Shown here one piece after another: positions 34,594-43,800 of a stretch of 64,000 bases of DNA. The translations under genes were made by a program, and so were the position numbers. Under the pieces are notes generated by a model, which was not told the DNA's origin, ran no database searches, and saw only the letters and a program-made list of their open reading frames with translations. The DNA is from Paenilisteria newyorkensis (GTDB lineage: Bacteria > Bacillota > Bacilli > Lactobacillales > Listeriaceae). The number at the start of each line of letters is the position of its first letter. Within the stretch, counting starts at the first letter, position 1. The stretch covers positions 1 through 64,000 of the forward strand of contig NZ_JNFB01000005.1 of the NCBI RefSeq assembly GCF_000766145.1, given 5' to 3'.

Positions 34594-35253
34594 TTAAATC
34601 TGGAATACTTTTTGAATCATGGCAAGTGTTAATTTCGATGTGTCGCTGACTAATTCGTCTGTTCCAACGAGGCCAGTTCCGACGCCAATCGCTTTCATAC
34701 CAGCGGATTTGATTGCTTCCACGCCAGCTTGGGCGTCCTCGATTCCGACCGCGTTTGCAGGCTCTACGCCAAGTCCAGCTGCTGCGACAAGGAAGATTTC
34801 TGGGTCTGGTTTCGAATGTGTGATTTTGGCTGCATCGGCAAGATAGTCGAAACTATCCGTCAAGCCAAGCGCTGCCAGAACCATCGGCGCGTTTTTAGAA
34901 ACGGAAGCCAAGGCGATTTTCAAGTTTGCCGCGCGAATCGCAGCTAGCAATGGCTTGATGCCAGGCAAGATATCCGCGGCAGACAAGTCTTTCAACAACT
35001 CCACGTAATGCGCGTTTTTCTTAGCCGCCAATTCCTCTTTTTGCTCCAGTGTGAAGTCTTTTTCGCGCCCACCTTTTGCCAGAATCAAGTCGAGCGAATC
35101 CATCCGGCTGATCCCTTTTAGCGTCTCATTGAACGCCTCGTCGATCTCGATATCAATGTCCGCCGCCAACTGTTTCCACGCTAAATAATGAAAGTGCGCG
35201 CTATCCGTAATCACACCATCCAAATCAAAAATAACTGCTTCTAACTGTTTCAC
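34594..35253 (-). CDS. pgmB: Beta-phosphoglucomutase (YcjU-like)
   Basis: 219 residues, HAD superfamily. Nucleophile Asp and acid/base Asp in FDLDGVITDSA, then a helical cap with GISRMDSLDLIL, SVSKNAP and KPDPEIF. It converts beta-glucose 1-phosphate, the product of inverting GH65 phosphorylases, to glucose 6-phosphate. Last gene of the ycj-like operon; overlaps the glycerate kinase stop/start by 4 bp. Confidence 0.92.
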   Translation of the reverse strand: MKQLEAVIFDLDGVITDSAHFHYLAWKQLAADIDIEIDEAFNETLKGISRMDSLDLILAKGGREKDFTLEQKEELAAKKNAHYVELLKDLSAADILPGIKPLLAAIRAANLKIALASVSKNAPMVLAALGLTDSFDYLADAAKITHSKPDPEIFLVAAAGLGVEPANAVGIEDAQAGVEAIKSAGMKAIGVGTGLVGTDELVSDTSKLTLAMIQKVFQI

Positions 35254-36368
35254 CGTATTCTCCCCTTCAGCAGAACCGCCACATTTCGGGCTGTTCGTTC
35301 AATATTTTCACGCGTTTTAGGCAAAATTTCAGCGAGCGTCCCAGCCGTTGCAATCGTTGGAAACACCGCATCTATTTTTGGATAAACCGCTTCAATTCCA
35401 TCTCCAATACTACCACAAATTCCTATCACCGTCGCGTTTTCAGGCGCGCAGTTCGCAACACCAATCGGCGCCTTGCCAAAGACCGTCTGACCGTCCATGC
35501 GACCCTCGCCAACCACGATAATATCAGCGTCCGCGCAAGCTTCTTCCATCTTCAACTCCCGCAAAACGAGCTCGATTCCCGGCTCAAATTTCGCACCTGT
35601 AAAGAGCATCAAACCAGCACCCATTCCGCCACCAGCACCACTTCCCGGCAACTCGCGCACATCCTGTTCAAAAATCGAATAAAAGCCTTGCATCGCGTTA
35701 TCCATGCTCGCAATCTTGTCCTGTGCCAAGCCTTTTTGCGGTCCAAAAATAGCTGCAGCACCGTTCTCACCACATAACGGATTCTCCACGTCAGCCGCAA
35801 TCCGTATCGTCGTTTCCGCCAATCGCGAATCGAGATCCGTCAGCGAAACCGAACTAATCGCGCTCAAATTCGCACCAATCGCCGGCACCGGTTCGCCACG
35901 CAAATTGTAGAATCTCGCGCCAAGTGCTGCTGCCATGCCAATTCCGCCGTCATGGGAAGCACTTCCACCGACGCCAATCACGATTTCCCGTACCTTCGCA
36001 TCCAGCGCATGCTTGATCAACTCGCCGACACCCGCCGTGCTCACCATCAACGGATTGCGTTTTTCTAGCGGCACTAAATGCAACCCGCACGCTTCCGCCA
36101 TCTCAATAAACGCCCGCGTCCGATCCGCGCTAAACGCCATTTTCGCCGTCACAACTTCACCGAGCGGTCCCGTCACACGCACTTCCTCCATCACGCCACC
36201 AGACGCATCCGCCAGAATCCTGATTGTTCCTTCCCCGCCATCGCCCACAGGCAAAAGCTGATACTCCGCGTCTGGAAACACGTCAGCAAATCCCACTCGA
36301 ATCGCATCCGCAACCTCCTGCGCTGTTAAACTTTCCTTATATGAATCTGGGGCAATGACTATTTTCAT
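35250..36368 (-). CDS. Glycerate kinase (GlxK/GarK type)
   Basis: 372 residues from ATG 36368 (MKIVIAPDSYKESLTAQEVA), with GGAAGGAAG upstream. Diagnostic blocks: PVGDGGEGT, GVGGSASHDGG, LPGSGAGGGMG, VGEGRMDGQT. It phosphorylates D-glycerate (family usually gives 2-phosphoglycerate) using ATP. It sits between GH65 and pgmB, where the E. coli ycj cluster has no such gene. It would capture the glycerate released by the GH13 phosphorylase of the same operon and send it into lower glycolysis. Confidence 0.9.
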   Translation of the reverse strand: MKIVIAPDSYKESLTAQEVADAIRVGFADVFPDAEYQLLPVGDGGEGTIRILADASGGVMEEVRVTGPLGEVVTAKMAFSADRTRAFIEMAEACGLHLVPLEKRNPLMVSTAGVGELIKHALDAKVREIVIGVGGSASHDGGIGMAAALGARFYNLRGEPVPAIGANLSAISSVSLTDLDSRLAETTIRIAADVENPLCGENGAAAIFGPQKGLAQDKIASMDNAMQGFYSIFEQDVRELPGSGAGGGMGAGLMLFTGAKFEPGIELVLRELKMEEACADADIIVVGEGRMDGQTVFGKAPIGVANCAPENATVIGICGSIGDGIEAVYPKIDAVFPTIATAGTLAEILPKTRENIERTARNVAVLLKGRIR

Positions 36369-36389
36369 GATCGCTCTTCCTTCCAAAAT

Positions 36390-38582
36390 TTAAATTTCTA
36401 GTCCAGTCGTCATACAATGCTTCTCACCAAAAATGTGCATCTGAATTGGTGCCGTCGTGTCTTTTGTCACGCGAATTTTATCCGATTCCAGCTCGATTTC
36501 CAAACGTTCTCCGTGCCATACGAACGAAAATGCCAAGCGCTTCCATCCAGCCGGTAGTCGCGGATTCAAATGCAGTTCGCCATCCGCAATCGCCACACCG
36601 CCAAATCCGAATATCGCAGACAGCCAAATCGCGCCAAGCGACGCCGCATGTACACCTTCATCCGTCCCACCAGGAGCCGCTTCCAGATCAATTCGGCACG
36701 CTTCCTCGAAGAAACGATACGCCTTCTCCGGCTGACCAACCCGATTCGCCACAATCGCATGAATCGCCTTACTAAGCGAAGAATCATGAATCGTGTGCTC
36801 CTCATAATAATCCAAATTCCGCGCCACAATTTCCTCCGAAAACAGATTCGGCATCAAATAAAGCAACATCACCACATCCGCCTGCTTCAAAATCTGCATC
36901 TCATTCACTTCCGCACGCGAATAATCCAGCAAAATCGCCTGAGATCCCTGCCGCGCCTTATATTCCGACAAATCAATTTCCGGTTTACCCAAAAACGTAT
37001 CATCTTGCGGAATCAACTTCGACACATCCGGCTGCGGTAAATAAATTTTCCGTAAAAACGCCTCGCATAAATCATAAAATGCCGTATGTTTTTGGCCATA
37101 TTTAGACATAAACCGCAACGTCTGGTACACATTTTCGTGCGCCAAATAATTCGTGTATGCATTATTATCCACATGTTCTGTATACTCGTCCGGACCGATT
37201 ACATCTAATATAACATATTTTCCATCCTTTAATACAGCCCTACTTAACCAAAAACGCGCCGTTTCCTGCAAAATTTGCAAACCATCACGTTCCATAAACA
37301 GTTCATCTTGACTCGCTTCGTAATAATTGACCACAGCATGCGCCACATCCGCCACAATATGGTGTTCCGCAAGAGCCGACGCCACTTTTTGACGCTTCCC
37401 AGTGCGAACATTAATCGCAGCAAATTCAGGCGTCTCTTCTTCTCCACTAAACGCGCTCTCCCAAGGAAATAACGCTCCTTGATAGCCATTTTTCGCTGCC
37501 TTTTCACGTGCCTGCTCCAAATGAAGATAACGATAGCGCAACAACTTCCGAGCCTTTTCCGGATGATTATACAAATGAAACGGCGCAATAAAAATCTCCG
37601 TATCCCAGAACACATGCCCCTTGTAACCTTCACCCGTCAGCCCTTTCGCCCCAACGCTAAAACGCTCATCGTGAGCCGGTGTCATCGCTTCCAAATGATA
37701 CGCCGCAAAATCCAGCGCCAACTGATCAAACGCATTTTCCGACGTCACCTCCACCCGATAATCCTGCCAAAATTTCTGCCAAGAACCGCGCGATTCCGCC
37801 AAAGCTTCCTCATAACTCTTCGCCGCGCGTATTTCACCGAGTCCAAATTCCGCTGGGTTTTCCGTCTCCAAACTCGTCGCGATAACGCTTACCTTTTCCA
37901 GCGAAAACGGTTCATTCTCCGCCAACTTCTGGTTCACCGTCACGAGCAACTGCCGATTCTTCGCTGCAAAACTACCTGGCGCGCTAATCATCGACGTCAC
38001 CGTCACATCCTGCCCACTTTGCGTCGTCACATAATCGCCCTGCATCCACGTTTCACTAAACACACGAAGCGATTTTTCCACCAAATGTTGCGTCCCAAAG
38101 TTCGTCTGCTGACCATCAATCCCCGTCCGAATCCGCACATCCGCGTCCCCCGAAAGGCTCGTAATCGCCACTTTCGCATACACCTTATGTAATTCCTTCT
38201 TACTTACAAAGCGTTTCAAACAAAGCCCGAACCGTTTCCCATTCGGATGCTGCCAAACTAATTCACGACACACTTCCCCTGTCGCCAAATCGAAAACTCG
38301 CTCAAAATCCTGCACTTCCCCGCTATGCATCGAGAAAATCACACCATCGATTTCGAACTCAAACCGCGTCACATCAGGCAAATTCACCAAATCCGAACTC
38401 ACTTGCCCCTGCGCTTTATTATATATTCCCGCCACATACATGCCACGCGTTTGCTCCGGATAATCTTCCTCAAATCCCGCGCGGACGCCCATGTAGCCGT
38501 TCCCCGTCGTCATCAAACTCGCATACGTATCGAAATAATGCGGATCTATTCTACTCTCCCGTAATACACTGATTCTACTCAT
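36390..38582 (-). CDS. GH65 glycoside phosphorylase, kojibiose-phosphorylase-like (YcjT-like)
   Basis: 730 residues, GH65 three-part layout: N-terminal beta-sandwich, (alpha/alpha)6 barrel and C-terminal beta-sheet. The barrel has FWDTEIFIAPF and VIGPDEYTEHVDNNAYTN, with the general-acid Glu at about residue 465. GH65 enzymes phosphorolyse alpha-diglucosides with inversion to beta-glucose 1-phosphate. The E. coli homologue in the same context, YcjT, acts on kojibiose; maltose or trehalose phosphorylase would be the alternatives. The pgmB gene in the operon matches the beta product. Its start overlaps the preceding oxidoreductase stop by 4 bp. Confidence 0.85.
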   Translation of the reverse strand: MSRISVLRESRIDPHYFDTYASLMTTGNGYMGVRAGFEEDYPEQTRGMYVAGIYNKAQGQVSSDLVNLPDVTRFEFEIDGVIFSMHSGEVQDFERVFDLATGEVCRELVWQHPNGKRFGLCLKRFVSKKELHKVYAKVAITSLSGDADVRIRTGIDGQQTNFGTQHLVEKSLRVFSETWMQGDYVTTQSGQDVTVTSMISAPGSFAAKNRQLLVTVNQKLAENEPFSLEKVSVIATSLETENPAEFGLGEIRAAKSYEEALAESRGSWQKFWQDYRVEVTSENAFDQLALDFAAYHLEAMTPAHDERFSVGAKGLTGEGYKGHVFWDTEIFIAPFHLYNHPEKARKLLRYRYLHLEQAREKAAKNGYQGALFPWESAFSGEEETPEFAAINVRTGKRQKVASALAEHHIVADVAHAVVNYYEASQDELFMERDGLQILQETARFWLSRAVLKDGKYVILDVIGPDEYTEHVDNNAYTNYLAHENVYQTLRFMSKYGQKHTAFYDLCEAFLRKIYLPQPDVSKLIPQDDTFLGKPEIDLSEYKARQGSQAILLDYSRAEVNEMQILKQADVVMLLYLMPNLFSEEIVARNLDYYEEHTIHDSSLSKAIHAIVANRVGQPEKAYRFFEEACRIDLEAAPGGTDEGVHAASLGAIWLSAIFGFGGVAIADGELHLNPRLPAGWKRLAFSFVWHGERLEIELESDKIRVTKDTTAPIQMHIFGEKHCMTTGLEI

Positions 38583-39613
38583 AAATATACACTCTCACCT
38601 TTTTCTGCTGATTCGTAAATCGCCTCAATCAAACTCTGAACCTGATAACCCTGCTCCCCGTCAGCCACCATAACTTCCGCACCAAGCACTCGGTCCACAA
38701 ACGCCTGCATACTTTTTGCATGTCGCTCCTCGTCCGCCGTTTCCTTTTTCAAAATTGTGATCAATTCGCCAGCCCGATCCGTGTAAATCTCTGCCGGAAA
38801 CAACGTCGCACCAGCCTCATCACCGAAAAATTCGACATTCAGCACAGCCTTCTCTTTCATCTGCAATACAAAAGACGTCTCCAACTGCAACAAGCCACCA
38901 TTTTCAAACTCAATAAACGCAAAAATCGCGTCCTCTACATCGTATTTGGCAGGATCCCACGTTCCAAACGTACCTTCCGACTTCTTTGTCCCAATTTTTT
39001 GAAACATTTTGGCGGTCACTTTCTTGACCTTTGGAAAATCCAATACGTACATCGCCGCGTCCAACATGTGAATGCCGATATCGATCAGCGGTCCACCGCC
39101 TTGCAACGCCTTATTCGTGAACGAGCCCCAACCAGGAACGCCCGAACGACGCAACGCCTTCGCTTTCGTCATGTAAACCTCACCCAGAACGCCATCCGCG
39201 TAAGCCTGCTTCACCTCTCGCATATCCGTCGCAAACCGGTGATGAAAATCATACGCCAAAACAAGCCCCTGTTTCGCCGCCAAATCACGCATCTGCTGCG
39301 CCTCATTCGCCGTCATTGCAGGCGGTTTTTCACACATAACCGCAGCACCATGCGAAAGCGCCAACATCACATTATCAAAATGAAACCGATTCGGCGTACA
39401 AATACTCACCATATCCGGTTTTTCCGCCTCAAACATCGCCGACGCATCCACGTAACTACGCGCAAAGCCATTCTGTTCCGCAAAATCCCGTGCACGCCCT
39501 GCATCTGGATCCACGACCGCGACCAGTTCCAACTCCTGCGTCCGCGTTTTGTAATACGCCGCATGCACCTTCTCGGCCACTTGCCCCGCACCAATAATCG
39601 CCACTTTTTTCAA
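38579..39613 (-). CDS. Gfo/Idh/MocA oxidoreductase, YcjS-like glycoside 3-dehydrogenase
   Basis: 344 residues, TTG start at 39613 with AAGGGGG upstream. The Rossmann motif GAGQVAEKVHAAYY starts the chain; CEKPPAMTANEA is the family EKP block with the catalytic Lys, and GGGPLIDIGIHMLDAAMY carries the catalytic His. E. coli YcjS oxidises glucosides at C3 with NAD+, working with YcjR and YcjQ. The same three genes occur here in the same order. Confidence 0.85.
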   Translation of the reverse strand: MKKVAIIGAGQVAEKVHAAYYKTRTQELELVAVVDPDAGRARDFAEQNGFARSYVDASAMFEAEKPDMVSICTPNRFHFDNVMLALSHGAAVMCEKPPAMTANEAQQMRDLAAKQGLVLAYDFHHRFATDMREVKQAYADGVLGEVYMTKAKALRRSGVPGWGSFTNKALQGGGPLIDIGIHMLDAAMYVLDFPKVKKVTAKMFQKIGTKKSEGTFGTWDPAKYDVEDAIFAFIEFENGGLLQLETSFVLQMKEKAVLNVEFFGDEAGATLFPAEIYTDRAGELITILKKETADEERHAKSMQAFVDRVLGAEVMVADGEQGYQVQSLIEAIYESAEKGESVYL

Positions 39614-39713
39614 CTCATGTTCCCCCTTGAAATACTGCCTCCAAAATCGGATTTTAGAGGAGTATCGTATTTCTGAATATAGAAAAACTACAATCTATGA
39701 TTTACCGCCAAAC

Positions 39714-39838
39714 CTCAGCGTGGCGACAAATGCTTAATTTCTAGGCAAAAGCGAGTACCAGCGCGGAGCGTACTAAGGCACGTGAGCACTGGAGCGGAGC
39801 TTTTAACGACGAAAGTGAGCGTTTGTCGCCACGCTGAG
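39714..39838. repeat. Palindromic intergenic element inside the ycj-like operon (copy 2)
   Basis: Perfect 17-bp outer arms CTCAGCGTGGCGACAAA (39714-39730) and complement (39822-39838) enclose about 90 bp. That inner part shares the blocks TTCTAGGCAAAAGCGAGTAC (39739 on) and GAGCACTGG...ACGACGAA (39784-39813) with the element at 41.9-42.0 kb. It ends one base before the ycjR-like stop codon, so the mRNA 3' of that gene is in a strong hairpin. Confidence 0.8.
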
Positions 39839-39839
39839 T

Positions 39840-40631
39840 TTATCTACAATTCTTCAAATGTTCCAATGCATCACGATACGCTTTTTCCGGGTCATCCGCA
39901 CGAACTCGGCATTCAAACGTCAAGAACCCGCCGTAGCCATCCGCCTTCAACTGGTCGAAATGCTTTTTAAAATCAAGCGATCCACTGCCCGGCTGATAGC
40001 GATGATTGTCCGCCACATGCACGTGCTCCACTAAATCACGATTCGCGTGAAGTGCCTCCGAAATCCCGTCTTCTTCAATATTCATATGGTAAAAGTCCGC
40101 GATAATTTTCACATGTTTCAAGTTATTTTGCTCAATATAACGACGCGCATCGCCCAGCAAATTAATCATATGATCCTGATAGCGATTCAGCGGCTCCAGA
40201 AAAATCGTCGTCCCCGTCTCTGCCGCAACCCCGTCCAAATAAACGAGCGACTCACTCACAGCTTTAAAATCACCAGCTTCCGAACGCGGCGAAACCATTG
40301 GTGGCAAGCGATACGTGAACATTCCCCAAGCCGCAGGAACCACAATTCCTTTCCCGCCAACCTCTTGCAACGCCTCCAAAATGACCTTGATTTCTTGTAA
40401 ACCGCGCAAACGACGCTCTTCGATGAAATCACCGATCCAGCCATCATAACCACCACACGCCGTCGAAACCGGAATCCCAGTCGCCGCAATCGCCGCTTTG
40501 ATCTCCGCCACGTTTTCCACGAGCAGTTTTCCGTCGATTTCGAACCCTTCAAAACCCATTTCCTTCACATATTCGAATTTCTCCATAATACCCTCTGGAA
40601 AAAATGCCTGATTCTGCGTCCCAATTTTCAT
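39840..40631 (-). CDS. Sugar phosphate isomerase/epimerase, YcjR-like 3-keto-glycoside epimerase
   Basis: 263 residues, AP-endonuclease-2 TIM barrel. Likely metal ligands are the Glu of IFLEPLNRY, the Asp/His of IADFYHMNIEEDG, His of VHVADNHRYQPG and Glu of FLTFECRVR. In E. coli, YcjR interconverts 3-keto-glucosides and 3-keto-gulosides by C4 epimerisation. Position between YcjS- and YcjQ-like genes supports the same role. Confidence 0.82.
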   Translation of the reverse strand: MKIGTQNQAFFPEGIMEKFEYVKEMGFEGFEIDGKLLVENVAEIKAAIAATGIPVSTACGGYDGWIGDFIEERRLRGLQEIKVILEALQEVGGKGIVVPAAWGMFTYRLPPMVSPRSEAGDFKAVSESLVYLDGVAAETGTTIFLEPLNRYQDHMINLLGDARRYIEQNNLKHVKIIADFYHMNIEEDGISEALHANRDLVEHVHVADNHRYQPGSGSLDFKKHFDQLKADGYGGFLTFECRVRADDPEKAYRDALEHLKNCR

Positions 40632-40649
40632 AACTGTCTCCGTCTCCTT

Positions 40650-41702
40650 TTAAAGTTCGATTCCCATCTTAATACTCAAATCCGGATTCTGATCTACGTA
40701 CTTCATGTAAGCTTCCGCACTCTCGTCCAAACTCACAATCGGGTCGATCAAATCTTCACAATCAAGATACCCATTCATCAAAAGTTCCCAACACGTTTCC
40801 TCAATCCGCTTCCGATTCCATCGCGGATAATCCGGATTCGGCTCACTAGACGCGCGTGCAAACACGATTTTGGCATTATTAAAATGCGCTTCACGTCCTA
40901 AATTAAAGCCATCCGGGAACGGCTTCGCGAACGCCACATACGAAATAATTCCGCCATACGCAATCCCGCGTAACGCTGCTTCAAGCGCTTGCGAATTCCC
41001 ACTCGTTTCAATAATCGAGTCCGCGCCAAGTTTGCCAGTCAATTTTTTAACTTCAAATCCAACGTCCGTTCCAATCGGGTTAAAACAAGCATCCGCGCCA
41101 TGACGCATCGCAATTTCGCGACGATGTTCCAATGGATCGACACCAATCACGATACTCGCACCAGCCTTTTTCGCCAGCTGAATCGCAATTTGGCCAATCG
41201 CGCCGAGCCCAACGACCACGACATAATCACCCGCACGTACATGCGCCTCACGAACACCACTCATGGCAAACTGCGCCGGATCATAACAAACCGCATTTTT
41301 CCAACTAGCGCCCTCTGGCATTTTGCGCAATTTATAATTATCGACCGCCTTCACGATCACCGTCTCCATAATCGGCCCGTAAGAGCAAACCATGTCGCCA
41401 ATCGCGTACTCCGTCACGTCCTCGCCAATCTCAACGATCTCGCCGACAACCATGTTCCCAAGCTGAAACTCACCGAACACGATCCCACGCGCCGAACCTT
41501 CCGGACGCGGCATAAACATATTCCATTCCTCGTTGAATTCCTCATCAATAAACGGGCTCACACCGCGAAAATCAACGACCTCCGTTCCATGTTTCGGCGA
41601 CGCAAACTTCACCTGAATCCGAGCCTCATCCTTCGCCAGCTCCCGATCCACATACTCCACCAAATCCGCAACCCGCGGCTCCGTAGCAATCAACTTTCTC
41701 AT
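40650..41702 (-). CDS. Zinc-type medium-chain dehydrogenase, YcjQ-like
   Basis: 350 residues from ATG 41702 (MRKLIATEPRVADLVEYVDR), with AAAGGAAG upstream; the longer upstream frame is not supported. MDR Rossmann motif VVGLGAIGQIAIQLAKKAGA. The E. coli counterpart YcjQ is a zinc-dependent dehydrogenase acting at C3 of gulosides, completing the guloside-to-glucoside route with YcjR and YcjS. Gap of 18 bp to the epimerase gene. Confidence 0.85.
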   Translation of the reverse strand: MRKLIATEPRVADLVEYVDRELAKDEARIQVKFASPKHGTEVVDFRGVSPFIDEEFNEEWNMFMPRPEGSARGIVFGEFQLGNMVVGEIVEIGEDVTEYAIGDMVCSYGPIMETVIVKAVDNYKLRKMPEGASWKNAVCYDPAQFAMSGVREAHVRAGDYVVVVGLGAIGQIAIQLAKKAGASIVIGVDPLEHRREIAMRHGADACFNPIGTDVGFEVKKLTGKLGADSIIETSGNSQALEAALRGIAYGGIISYVAFAKPFPDGFNLGREAHFNNAKIVFARASSEPNPDYPRWNRKRIEETCWELLMNGYLDCEDLIDPIVSLDESAEAYMKYVDQNPDLSIKMGIEL

Positions 41703-41880
41703 TATCCAAACTTCCTTTCTAAATTCCAAATCCATTTCCTGTAAAATTTCATAAAACACAAAACATACTTGCGTACGTAAAACTAGAACAGCATTTTTAA
41801 CAGTGCAGGTAAATCGTCCCTCACCCAGACATTCCTTCCAACACCAAGGCACTTTCGTGCCTCCAAACATGAGTCAGAGT
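41703..41880. other. Intergenic part upstream of the dehydrogenase gene
   Basis: No gene seen. It carries a short CTTGCGTACGT word (near 41770) that recurs at 41942 inside the adjoining repeat element, and a small GGCAC-tttc-GTGCC hairpin near 41850. No convincing promoter on the minus strand. Confidence 0.4.
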
Positions 41881-42062
41881 GCCTAGAAGCTTTTAGCTTC
41901 TAGGCAAAAGTGAGTACCAGGTGCGGAGCGTACTTGCGTACGTTAACTGAAAACAGGGAGGGAGTATTATCCCCAACCATGTGAGAAGTTATGCGAAACT
42001 CCGTGTAGAAGAGCACTGGAACGGAACTTTTAACGACGAAGATGAATGCTTCTCGTCGCTCT
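41881..42062. repeat. Palindromic intergenic element inside the ycj-like operon (copy 3)
   Basis: It begins with a perfect hairpin: GCCTAGAAGCT (41881-41891), TTT loop, AGCTTCTAGGC (41895-41905). It then shares with copy 2 the block through GCGGAGCGTACT and the block GAGCACTGGAACGGAACTTT onward (42011-42040). An extra segment of about 65 bp separates the blocks. Located just after the ycjP-like stop. Confidence 0.72.
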
Positions 42063-42065
42063 GGC

Positions 42066-42917
42066 CTAGCCTTTGACGCCGCCGTCGGTAAGATTTCCTT
42101 TGATGAAGCGTTCTGACAAAGCGTACATGATAACAACTGGTAGTGCTGTTACAAGGGACGCCGCCATCATTCGACCCCAAATATAATCTGGTGTACTGAA
42201 CAGCGTATTCAAGCCAATTGGCAATGTAAACAATTCTGAATCCGACAAGAATATCGATGCAAACAGATAATCATTCCAAGCTACCATGAAGCAATACACG
42301 AACACCGAAACAATCCCTGAGATCGCCAATGGCACAATAATCCGCAAAATAATCTGCATCCGATTCAAACCATCCATCATCGCTGCTTCCTCGATATCCA
42401 CTGGAATCGTATCAAAATAACTAATCAGCATGAAAATCGCAGTCGGTAATGTCTGCACAACCATCGTAATAATCAACGCCGTTCTCGTGTCATATAACCC
42501 AACACTCGAAATAATTTTAAACAACGGCACAATTAACAAAATTCCTGAAAACATGTAAACCGTGTAAAAACTCGCATTGATCGTTGTTCGCGCTCGAAAA
42601 CGCAATTTTGACAACGCATAAGCGCCTAAAATCCCTAAAACAACCGCAATTCCCGCTGCAACTAACGCAACGATAAAACTATTTTTAAAATACGTTAAAA
42701 ATGGGAAAATATCTGGGTTGAAAATATCTAAATAATGCTGAAATGTCCAGTCCTTCGGGAAAAACGTTGGCGTCGTTGAAATCGCCTCTTTTGGACTCTT
42801 AAATGACGTCATCATCATAATCAAGAATGGAAACAGCGTGAACAAGAGAAATAACACTAAACTCACATAAAAGACAATTTTCTTCGTCCGTTTTGATTTT
42901 TTACTACTTACCGCCAT
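42066..42917 (-). CDS. Sugar ABC transporter permease, YcjP-like (MalG type)
   Basis: 283 residues, six membrane helices. The EAA loop EEAAMMDGLNRMQIILRIIV contacts the ATPase. Second permease of the importer; it overlaps the first permease gene by 14 bp. The C-terminus LSERFIKGNLTDGGVKG is the typical carbohydrate-importer ending. It probably uses a shared MsmX-type ATPase, since none is encoded in this cluster. Confidence 0.92.
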   Translation of the reverse strand: MAVSSKKSKRTKKIVFYVSLVLFLLFTLFPFLIMMMTSFKSPKEAISTTPTFFPKDWTFQHYLDIFNPDIFPFLTYFKNSFIVALVAAGIAVVLGILGAYALSKLRFRARTTINASFYTVYMFSGILLIVPLFKIISSVGLYDTRTALIITMVVQTLPTAIFMLISYFDTIPVDIEEAAMMDGLNRMQIILRIIVPLAISGIVSVFVYCFMVAWNDYLFASIFLSDSELFTLPIGLNTLFSTPDYIWGRMMAASLVTALPVVIMYALSERFIKGNLTDGGVKG

Positions 42918-43785
42918 TTAAATTCACTCGCTTTCTTGTAACCATGATGACCACGAAGATGATGACAAACAGAATCACCGAAATCGCCGATGCTTTACCT
43001 AAATCGTTGAACGCAAAGGCCGTTTGATACAAGTAAACTCCAAGGATATTGACCTTGTTCGTCAACAAGTATACGTCGGTGAACATGTAGAACATCCAAA
43101 TCGCACGCAAGGTCACAACGGTCGCCAAAACTGGCATGATCGCTGGTAACGTGACAATTTTGAATTTATCCCAAACGCTTGCCCCGTCCATTTCTGCTGC
43201 TTCATAAAGCGACTTATCTACCGTTTGCAGAATCGCTAAAAACGAAATGAAGGCATACGGGAAATAGCGCCAAATCGCGAATAACACGACTAAAATGAAA
43301 CTTGAAACGGGATTATCAAACCATAGCGGCGCGTCTTTCCAAAGGTGCAGAATATCGCCACCAACATAATTGATCACACCGTAACTATTGTTGAACATGT
43401 ATTTCCAAGCAAAAATCAGTGAAATCGACGGCGTTACGTATGACAAAATGATAAGTGAACGCGCCGTTTTCCGGAATCTGAACTCCCGGTTGAAGAAAAT
43501 CGCAACCAGAAGCCCCATTCCTGTACTACCAACAACTACTAGAATCGTGTAACCAAACGTTAAAGCCAATGACTTATAAAATTCGGCATCCGTTAAAATA
43601 TCAATATAGTTTTGCAAACCGATAAATGTTGAATCCAAATTCGGATTGAGCGGTAACTCTAAAAAGCTAATTTGAATGTTTGAAATCATCGGATATGCCA
43701 CTAACACAAGTAATAAGAGGATACTAGGCGACAGCAAGGCCAGCGCCATTTTTGCATCCGAGCGTTTATATGCTTTTGTTTTCAT
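42904..43785 (-). CDS. Sugar ABC transporter permease, YcjO-like (MalF type)
   Basis: 293 residues, six membrane helices, EAA loop YEAAEMDGASVWDKFKIVTL. Forms the membrane channel with the downstream permease. It follows the binding-protein gene by 15 bp. Confidence 0.92.
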   Translation of the reverse strand: MKTKAYKRSDAKMALALLSPSILLLLVLVAYPMISNIQISFLELPLNPNLDSTFIGLQNYIDILTDAEFYKSLALTFGYTILVVVGSTGMGLLVAIFFNREFRFRKTARSLIILSYVTPSISLIFAWKYMFNNSYGVINYVGGDILHLWKDAPLWFDNPVSSFILVVLFAIWRYFPYAFISFLAILQTVDKSLYEAAEMDGASVWDKFKIVTLPAIMPVLATVVTLRAIWMFYMFTDVYLLTNKVNILGVYLYQTAFAFNDLGKASAISVILFVIIFVVIMVTRKRVNLNGGK

Positions 43786-43800
43786 AGTGCCTCCTTATTC

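Noticed and set aside
37479..38192. 237-codon plus-strand frame opposite the GH65 gene
   Set aside because: Arg/His-rich shadow of the GH65 coding strand; no RBS and no domain.
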